Assembly (NCBI GenBank): GCA_031273775.1
Contig: JAISRF010000029.1
Span: forward strand, 1 to 12,185
DNA: 12,185 nucleotides
Direction: 5' to 3'
Source of the DNA: Oscillospiraceae bacterium
Lineage (GTDB): Bacteria > Bacillota > Clostridia > Oscillospirales > Acutalibacteraceae
Both the position numbers and the translations under genes were made by a program. The notes beneath the pieces are model-generated. The model had not been told where the DNA came from and did no database searches. It saw nothing but the letters and a program-made list of their open reading frames with translations. Each line of letters starts with the position of its first letter. Position 1 is the first letter of the stretch. Positions 7,012-12,185 of this stretch are shown one piece after another.

Positions 7012-8406
7012 TTGGCTCGATTTTTAAACGAGGATTTTTTGCTCTCAAATAAAACCGCAAAGGATTTGTACCAACAAACAGCCGCCGGTCTGCCAATCAT
7101 TGATTACCATTGCCACATCAGCCCGCGGGACATTGCCGAAGATAAAACTTATGATAATATCTCAGAGGTTTGGCTTTACGGCGACCATTATAAATGGCGC
7201 GCCATGCGCTCGGCCGGCGTGGATGAGCGTTACATCACCGGAGACGCGCCGGATTATGAGAAATTCGAAAAATACGCGCAAATTATGCCCATGCTTTTCG
7301 GTAACCCGCTGTACCACTGGTCACACCTTGAACTTTGGCGTTATTTTGGCGTAACTTCACCGCTCGGCCCGGAAACGGCGCGGGATATTTGGGAGGCGGC
7401 ACAGCGGAAAATAAAACCGCTTTCGGCGCGGGAAATAATCGCCCGCTCAAATGTCGAGGTGATATGCACCACCGATGACCCCGCGGATGATTTAAAATGG
7501 CATATAGAAATTCAAAAAGACCCGTCCTTCAAAACGCGCGTAGTTCCCGCCTGCCGGCCTGACCGCGCGCTGAATATTGAAAAGCCGGATTTCAGCCTAT
7601 ATATCGGCCGGCTTGGAGCATCCGCGGGAGTAGAGATTAAAAGCGCCCGAGACTTGAAAAGCGCCCTTGCCTTGCGCTTTGAAGCTTTCAATTCACTTGG
7701 TTGCCGCGCCGCCGACCACGGTCTTGATTTTGTTCCCTGGGCGCCCGCGGACGATGAAAAAACCGAAACCATATTCCAAAAGGCGCTGGCCGGCGTGGCA
7801 CTGACTCCGGATGAGACGGAGGCGTTTAAGACCGAGATACTGTTCTTTTGCGCTTCGCAATACGCGCGGCTGGGTTGGGTGATGGAGCTGCATTACGGCG
7901 TAGTCCGAAACACAAACACAAACATGTTTAAGCGATTAGGTCCGGATACCGGGTTTGACGCCATCGGAAACGGCGGTAAGGCGCAAAATCTGCTGTCGCT
8001 TTTCGACCGCTTAAACGGAGTGAATGCACTGCCAAAAACACTCATATTTCCCATAAACCCGGTCGACAACGCCATGATTGGCGCTGTGATTGGGTGTTTT
8101 CAAGACAGCTCGGCTAAAGGCAAGTTGCAACAGGGAAGCGCGTGGTGGTTCAATGACACAAAAATCGGTATGGAACAGCAGCTGGAACTTTACGCCAGTT
8201 TGAGTGCGCTTGGAAATTTTGTGGGGTTCCTCACTGACAGCCGCAGCTTTTTAAGCTACACCCGGCACGAATATTTCCGCCGGATACTGTGTAATTTCAT
8301 CGGAAAGGCTGTGGAAAACGGAGAATACCCGAACGATTCCAAAGCACTTGAAAAGCTGGTGACAGATATTTCTTACACCAACGCAAAGGAATATTTTGGA
8401 TTTTAG
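7012..8406 (+). CDS. uxaC: Glucuronate (uronate) isomerase
   Basis: UxaC (EC 5.3.1.12) interconverts D-glucuronate with D-fructuronate and D-galacturonate with D-tagaturonate, the first cytoplasmic step of hexuronate breakdown in the isomerase pathway. The 464-residue product has the usual family length of about 465-470 and looks intact. The N-terminus (ARFLNEDFLLSN) and the metal-site motif IIDYHCHISP with H33 and H35 are diagnostic of this amidohydrolase-fold family. Further family blocks are GDHYKWRAMRSAGVDE, ICTTDDPADDLKWH, MELHYGVVRNTNT and, near the end, SWWFNDTKIGMEQQ with FVGFLTDSRSFLSYTRHEYFRR. The start is TTG at 7012, preceded by AAAGGTGG at 9-base spacing. No other hexuronate genes (uxaA, uxaB, uxuA, kdgK) adjoin it. 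The truncated GPH symporter at the left edge could supply substrate but is about 6 kb away, with unrelated genes between. The gene converges with the S8 peptidase pair, leaving 42 bp that hold no clear terminator. Confidence 0.97.
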   Translation: MARFLNEDFLLSNKTAKDLYQQTAAGLPIIDYHCHISPRDIAEDKTYDNISEVWLYGDHYKWRAMRSAGVDERYITGDAPDYEKFEKYAQIMPMLFGNPLYHWSHLELWRYFGVTSPLGPETARDIWEAAQRKIKPLSAREIIARSNVEVICTTDDPADDLKWHIEIQKDPSFKTRVVPACRPDRALNIEKPDFSLYIGRLGASAGVEIKSARDLKSALALRFEAFNSLGCRAADHGLDFVPWAPADDEKTETIFQKALAGVALTPDETEAFKTEILFFCASQYARLGWVMELHYGVVRNTNTNMFKRLGPDTGFDAIGNGGKAQNLLSLFDRLNGVNALPKTLIFPINPVDNAMIGAVIGCFQDSSAKGKLQQGSAWWFNDTKIGMEQQLELYASLSALGNFVGFLTDSRSFLSYTRHEYFRRILCNFIGKAVENGEYPNDSKALEKLVTDISYTNAKEYFGF

Positions 8407-8448
8407 TGACTTACTTTTTCACAAAGCAAAAAAACAAGTGGTTACAGT

Positions 8449-10149
8449 TCACAGCGGTCTGAGAAACCGGAAGGTATTCAAGAGATCAAGCCGCCCAAAG
8501 CCCCACTGCAGGCTGGGATAGGTCACGCCGGGATCGCGGTCGTTGCCGCTGAGCAGGTTCGCGCTGATGGTATATGTATTAAGCGATGGGTTGTTTCCCT
8601 GTACAATTCCCCATTCCAAAAACAGTGCGCCCGCGCCTGCCGTGATGGCTGCCGCCACGCTGGTTCCGCTCATTACCCCCCGCATATTTCCCGGGAATAA
8701 TCCCGCCACATCCACACCCGGCGCGACCAAATCGGGGAGAACGGAAGGCAACTGGCTCGGACCCCATGAGGTGGTGGGCGACAGGCTGTTGTCTCGGCTG
8801 TCGTACGCGCCGCAGCAAATGACGCCAAGCGAGGTGGCCGGGGTCACGATGGTGTAATTGGGCATCGCGCTTAAAAACACCGTCCCCGGGTTTATAAAGC
8901 CCGTAATCGGCAATCGGGCATGAAACAAACCGTCTAAAATATAGTCTCCGTGAACGGTAATCCGCCAAATGCCTTGGGCGGCGTCCAAAATTTTCACCCG
9001 GGTAAATTGCCCGCCGCTGCCCACAATGGGGAACATATAATCAATCATCACGGTTGAGCGTTCCATAATCAACTTGCGCTCATAGCTGATTCCCGATTGA
9101 GCCGGGACACGGTTTATTTCCTCGTTTCCCGGAGAACGTACCGATACTGATAAACGGTCGGCGGCGGAATTGAAAATCGAAATGTAAATATCCTCCCCCG
9201 CCACCGCAGCGCGAAGCTCAATGTCCGCGGTGCCGCCGGTTTGCCCAATCCGTCCGTTGGTGTGGTGCCCGGCGCCGCTTTCATTGCCGGCGGCGCAACA
9301 AATCAGCATACCCGCAATGCCGGAAACCTCCGCCAAATATTCCTCAGCGGTTTGAAACCCGTCGTGAGAGCCTAAATTGGTGCCGATTCCGCAGCAGATG
9401 GCGGCCGGTCGGCCGAGCGCAAGGGCTTTTTCTAAAATATACTGCACGCCTAACATTAAATCATCGCCCGCAAACACGTTTTCCTGCGTTTCGGGAACCA
9501 GGAACCGCCTGCGCGCGAACGGACACGCGCGCCGTAACTTCACCACGATGATTTCCGCGTCGGGTGCGGCGCCCGCGTATTCGTCCCGCTCTCGGCTTGC
9601 GGCAACCGACGCCAAAAAGGTTCCGTGTCCCACGGTGTCCCGGTGAGGGACTTTTTCAAAAGGGTTTTGTGTGTTGAGAGCCTCGTTGATTTGCTCCCGC
9701 GTATATTCCGTGCCGTACAAAAAGCTCTCCGGCGGTGCACCCGGAATAGATTGATCCCAGATGGCGGCCACCCGGCTGGAACCGTCCTCCCAACGGAACG
9801 CGTCCATGGTGAAGTCGATCCCCGTATCCACGAAACCCAGCAGAACCCCACTACCGCGCAGGTTAAGGGCGGGCTGATTTTGCAGAGGCAAAATACCGGC
9901 GGCGCCTAATTCTCTCTCTCCCATAAGCCCCATCGTCAGCGGGTACACACCCAGTACATAATTACCGGCATAATTCACAAACCGCGGGATGTCCTCCTCT
10001 TTCACATACACGACAATTTCGCCGCCCGAAAGGGTCTTGCCCAACCGGACTTCGGAATTGCCCAACAGATAGAGGTTTTCGCTTTTCAGAACCAGCGCGG
10101 CTGTACTGTCGTCATAAATAAACGCCTCTAAATCCCGGTCATACGCCAA
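8449..10149 (-). CDS. S8 (subtilisin-like) peptidase, Csp-like, second of a tandem pair
   Basis: The 566-residue product is a subtilisin-family serine peptidase with a complete triad: D108 (GFVDTGIDF), H175 (VGHGTFLASVAA) and S497 (MSGTSVAAA). The oxyanion-hole Asn is N289 (AAGNESGAGHH). The first 75 or so residues look like a small prodomain. There is no signal peptide. A long beta-rich insertion lies between N289 and S497, and the end has the WGIVQGN...WGFGRLDLL pattern typical of the clostridial Csp type. Csp proteases of Clostridium perfringens activate the spore cortex hydrolase SleC during germination. Whether this protein has that role, or is a cytoplasmic or secreted general peptidase, cannot be settled here. 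I chose TTG at 10149, as AGGAGAG precedes it; an upstream TTG at 10185 lacks a ribosome-binding site. It follows its paralogue by about 60 bp on the same strand, so the two are probably one operon. Confidence 0.9.
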   Translation of the reverse strand: MAYDRDLEAFIYDDSTAALVLKSENLYLLGNSEVRLGKTLSGGEIVVYVKEEDIPRFVNYAGNYVLGVYPLTMGLMGERELGAAGILPLQNQPALNLRGSGVLLGFVDTGIDFTMDAFRWEDGSSRVAAIWDQSIPGAPPESFLYGTEYTREQINEALNTQNPFEKVPHRDTVGHGTFLASVAASRERDEYAGAAPDAEIIVVKLRRACPFARRRFLVPETQENVFAGDDLMLGVQYILEKALALGRPAAICCGIGTNLGSHDGFQTAEEYLAEVSGIAGMLICCAAGNESGAGHHTNGRIGQTGGTADIELRAAVAGEDIYISIFNSAADRLSVSVRSPGNEEINRVPAQSGISYERKLIMERSTVMIDYMFPIVGSGGQFTRVKILDAAQGIWRITVHGDYILDGLFHARLPITGFINPGTVFLSAMPNYTIVTPATSLGVICCGAYDSRDNSLSPTTSWGPSQLPSVLPDLVAPGVDVAGLFPGNMRGVMSGTSVAAAITAGAGALFLEWGIVQGNNPSLNTYTISANLLSGNDRDPGVTYPSLQWGFGRLDLLNTFRFLRPL

Positions 10150-10167
10150 AGCTGACACTCTCCTGAC

Positions 10168-10183
10168 GCGCTCTGCGGAGCGC
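10168..10183. other. GC-rich hairpin between the two peptidase genes
   Basis: GCGCTC (10168-10173) and GAGCGC (10178-10183) form a perfect 6-bp stem with a 4-nt loop. It sits in the short gap between the two peptidase genes, just upstream of the second gene's ribosome-binding site. It has no T-run. It might stabilise or process the mRNA, or set the ratio of the two proteins. Confidence 0.5.
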
Positions 10184-10209
10184 AATTGGGAATTAAGATT
10201 ACTGTTTTT

Positions 10210-11973
10210 TCAGTGCAGCGCGTCCGCGCTAAAAGAATTCTGACTAACCCCCGGTTCATAGTCCCCGCCCTCTAAAATCTCCATTGTTTTTTGCAGACAC
10301 AGGGTGCCATAGCCCCAAACCGGGTCTGGGTAGCCGATACCGGGTCGACGCAACGCGCCACGCCGCAGAAATGCCTTGACACGCTGGCCATACAAAAACG
10401 GGTCATTGCCCCGCACAATGCCCCATTCCATCATCAACGCGACCGCTCCGGTGACGAAGGGGGCGGCGATGCTGGTACCGCTGAATACATCCGTTCCCCC
10501 TCGGTTAGAGGGCGCGGTTATCTCCACAGCGGGAGCGGTTAAATCCGGTTTTGTAACTCCGTTTTCCACCGCGCGCCCACGCCCGGAAAAATCCGCCGCG
10601 CTATCTGTGGCGGCGTTGTATCCGCCCACTGAGAGGACGTTTTCGGTCGTGGAAGGCAAGGTGAGGGTGAAAAACGGGCTGGGTTCCAAAAAGGCGGTGC
10701 CGAAGCCAACCTCTTCCAACGTGTGCAGCCAGGCCTCGAATCGTCCGTCCACGCTTTGCCTGCCGCTTACCCGGAGTGTCCACACACCGCGGGTAACCGG
10801 CAGGTCTTGCCTTGAAAAGCCGATATAAAACTCCTGACTTTCATTGTAAAAAGACGGCTGGCCGTAGAAAACTGCAAGTGATACTCCCTCCAAAACGGTT
10901 TGCCGGAAAGGGTCGGCGGGGTTGAAAACGCCGGCGGAACTTCCGCTGGGGGCAAATAATTCAAACTCAAAATCATCCGCGAAATTCTTCCACAGGGTCA
11001 GGTAGCAGGAATAAACAGACGGTCCGACCGTGAACCGGACATCAGTCACGCCGCCGCTCAGAACCGCGCCGGAATAATGGTGGCGGGCGAAGCCCTCATT
11101 ACCGGTGCCCGTTACGATTACGCTTTTCCAACGTCCGCACACTTCGTTCACATAAGCCTCGAACAGTGAATTTCCTTCGTGTGAGCCGTCGTTGGTGCCA
11201 AAACTCAGGTTAATGGCTACCGGCTTCCCCAATTCCTCCGCGCGGATTGTGATGTAGTGCAACGCGCGCATCATCCCGGTGGTGCGGGCAAAGCGGCGGT
11301 CACCGCCCAGTTTTACGGCAATCAGTTCCGCTTCCGGGGCGATTCCCCTTGTTCCGCCGCCGTTTCCGCCGCCCGCGGCAATGCCCGCAACGGCTGTGCC
11401 ATGCCCCAAAAAATCCATGTCCGGATCCATTCCGTCAGGCGGACTGCCCGCCAGCGCCGAATTAATCTGCCCGCGGGTGTATTCCGCCCCGTGTAAAAAC
11501 CCGTCCGGAGGCGTGCCGTTTGCCGTCTGGTCCCATAAATACACCACCCGGCTTTGCCCGTTTCCGTCCAGAAAGGCGGGGTGTGAAAAGGCGATTCCTG
11601 AATCAATAATGCCCACCAACACGTCCCGACCGGTCAGCCCCGTTTGACCGGCCTGACCAGCCCAAACCGGGGGCACGCAGGCGGCGCGCGCGCTTTCCAG
11701 CAGGGAGGGAAAGAGGGTTTTCGGCAGCTCGGCATATTCTATTTCTTTGAAGCGGTAAAGCCCACCGATATTGCCCACCGGAAGGGTTAAAATGGCAAAG
11801 CCGCCGCCCAGCGGCTCTGCCAAAGCGTCCAGCCGGGCGGCGATGCCGGAAAGCTCACCATGATATTTTACAATGATTTCCGCGCTTTCCGTCTGCGCCT
11901 GAGCCGCGGCAAGGAGCGAAAGCCCCGGAAGCAAATTCTGTGTCGCCATATGGTCAAGACACTCCCCATCCAT
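10210..11973 (-). CDS. S8 (subtilisin-like) peptidase, Csp-like, first of a tandem pair
   Basis: The 587-residue product is a subtilisin-family serine peptidase and a diverged paralogue of its neighbour. The triad is complete: D124 (GIIDSGIAF), H191 (FLGHGTAVAG) and S501 (FSGTSIAAPF), with oxyanion-hole N292 (TGTGNEGFARHH). The C-terminal block WGIVRGNDPFLYGQ, then YPDPVWGYGTLCLQ, is the pattern I associate with Csp germination proteases. The N-terminus lacks a signal peptide and carries a short prodomain-like region. The start could be ATG at 11973 (AAGG 7 bases upstream) or ATG at 11949 (GGGGAG 12 bases upstream). The shorter form aligns slightly better with the neighbour's N-terminus. Both proteins share the IWDQ/LWDQ...GAPPESFLYG / GTPPDGFLHG stretch ahead of the His motif. 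In Csp systems one member is often catalytically dead; here neither looks so by motif. No cortex hydrolase gene is seen nearby. Confidence 0.9.
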   Translation of the reverse strand: MDGECLDHMATQNLLPGLSLLAAAQAQTESAEIIVKYHGELSGIAARLDALAEPLGGGFAILTLPVGNIGGLYRFKEIEYAELPKTLFPSLLESARAACVPPVWAGQAGQTGLTGRDVLVGIIDSGIAFSHPAFLDGNGQSRVVYLWDQTANGTPPDGFLHGAEYTRGQINSALAGSPPDGMDPDMDFLGHGTAVAGIAAGGGNGGGTRGIAPEAELIAVKLGGDRRFARTTGMMRALHYITIRAEELGKPVAINLSFGTNDGSHEGNSLFEAYVNEVCGRWKSVIVTGTGNEGFARHHYSGAVLSGGVTDVRFTVGPSVYSCYLTLWKNFADDFEFELFAPSGSSAGVFNPADPFRQTVLEGVSLAVFYGQPSFYNESQEFYIGFSRQDLPVTRGVWTLRVSGRQSVDGRFEAWLHTLEEVGFGTAFLEPSPFFTLTLPSTTENVLSVGGYNAATDSAADFSGRGRAVENGVTKPDLTAPAVEITAPSNRGGTDVFSGTSIAAPFVTGAVALMMEWGIVRGNDPFLYGQRVKAFLRRGALRRPGIGYPDPVWGYGTLCLQKTMEILEGGDYEPGVSQNSFSADALH

Positions 11974-12080
11974 ACCCCTTATCGGAATATAATATCTCTT
12001 TTACAGGATATGACCGCGTTACGCCGGATTTTCGATACAAAAGCAGCGGAAATGGCGTATAAATCACAGGATGCGCTCAA

Positions 12081-12109
12081 GTGCAACGAAAAAACAGGAG
12101 AAGTTGCAC
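12081..12109. promoter_or_regulatory. Inverted repeat in the divergent gap
   Basis: GTGCAAC (12081-12087) and GTTGCAC (12103-12109) are perfect 7-bp complements, 15 bp apart. They lie in the roughly 190-bp gap between the S8 peptidase genes and the plus-strand gene beginning at 12167. The arrangement would suit a dimeric regulator or a leader hairpin. I could not identify convincing -35/-10 boxes on either strand of this gap. Confidence 0.35.
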
Positions 12110-12166
12110 ATAACATATTTTGAAGCGCTTTGACTACAAGCGGGTTGAAAAAGGAGCGAGTTGAAG

Positions 12167-12185
12167 ATGACCTATGGGGATTCAC
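12167..12185 (+). CDS. Start of an unidentified gene, cut by the window end
   Basis: An ATG at 12167 lies 10 bases after a strong AAAGGAG ribosome-binding motif and opens a frame reading M-T-Y-G-D-S before the sequence ends. A TTG at 12161, also in frame, is an alternative start at closer spacing. Six residues are too few to identify a family. The gene is divergent from the S8 peptidase pair. Confidence 0.45.

Noticed and set aside
8407..8448. Possible bidirectional terminator between uxaC and the S8 peptidase gene
   Set aside because: There are T- and A-rich stretches, but only a weak, interrupted stem can be drawn.
11979..12060. Promoter for the S8 peptidase pair on the minus strand near a TATTATATT stretch
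   Set aside because: A -10-like sequence exists, but the best -35 at usable spacing matches consensus at only about half its positions. I could not fit a forespore sigma-G pattern either.
11860..12123. Plus-strand frame of 87 codons overlapping the start of the first S8 peptidase gene
   Set aside because: It runs antisense over the peptidase N-terminus, has no convincing ribosome-binding site and matches no family I know.

Overview
The window looks like a chromosomal segment of a spore-forming Gram-positive bacterium of the class Clostridia. The main clues are strong GGAGG-type ribosome binding sites, frequent TTG/GTG starts, two adjacent S8 peptidases resembling the Csp germination proteases, and a secreted protein ending in one dockerin-like calcium loop. 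This placement is inferred from gene content; no rRNA or other marker is present. Coding DNA is moderately GC-rich, while the main regulatory gap (about 2622-2980) is clearly AT-rich. I saw no tRNA, rRNA, CRISPR array, transposase or integrase.

Layout. (1) 2-844, plus strand: the 3' part of a GPH-family sugar:cation symporter, cut by the window edge. (2) 881-2621, minus strand: a two-gene unit. The promoter-proximal gene encodes a helix-turn-helix protein with a proline-rich repeat linker. The second encodes a DUF4868 protein resembling KwaB of the Kiwa anti-phage system. A 154-bp gap between them holds a 76-nt imperfect hairpin that overlaps a competing shorter hairpin. (3) 2622-2980: a divergent AT-rich control region with a promoter on each strand, a palindrome over the minus-strand -35 box, and about three degenerate 51-bp direct repeats. 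(4) 2981-6901, plus strand: a large secreted protein with two lamin-tail-like domains, an Ig-like middle, a calcineurin-type phosphoesterase domain and a C-terminal dockerin-like half-repeat. (5) 7012-8406, plus strand: glucuronate isomerase (uxaC) with its own promoter. (6) 8449-11973, minus strand: two tandem S8 peptidases, both with complete catalytic triads. (7) 12167 onward, plus strand: the first codons of an unidentified gene.

How the parts may work together. The symporter and UxaC could both serve hexuronate use, but unrelated genes on both strands separate them, so a joint operon is not supported. The HTH/DUF4868 pair is the best candidate for an accessory, possibly defensive, module. 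It lacks a neighbouring KwaA-like membrane partner, so it would not be canonical Kiwa. The two peptidases are probably co-transcribed and, if Csp-like, would act in spore germination by activating a cortex lytic enzyme; no such enzyme gene lies in the window.
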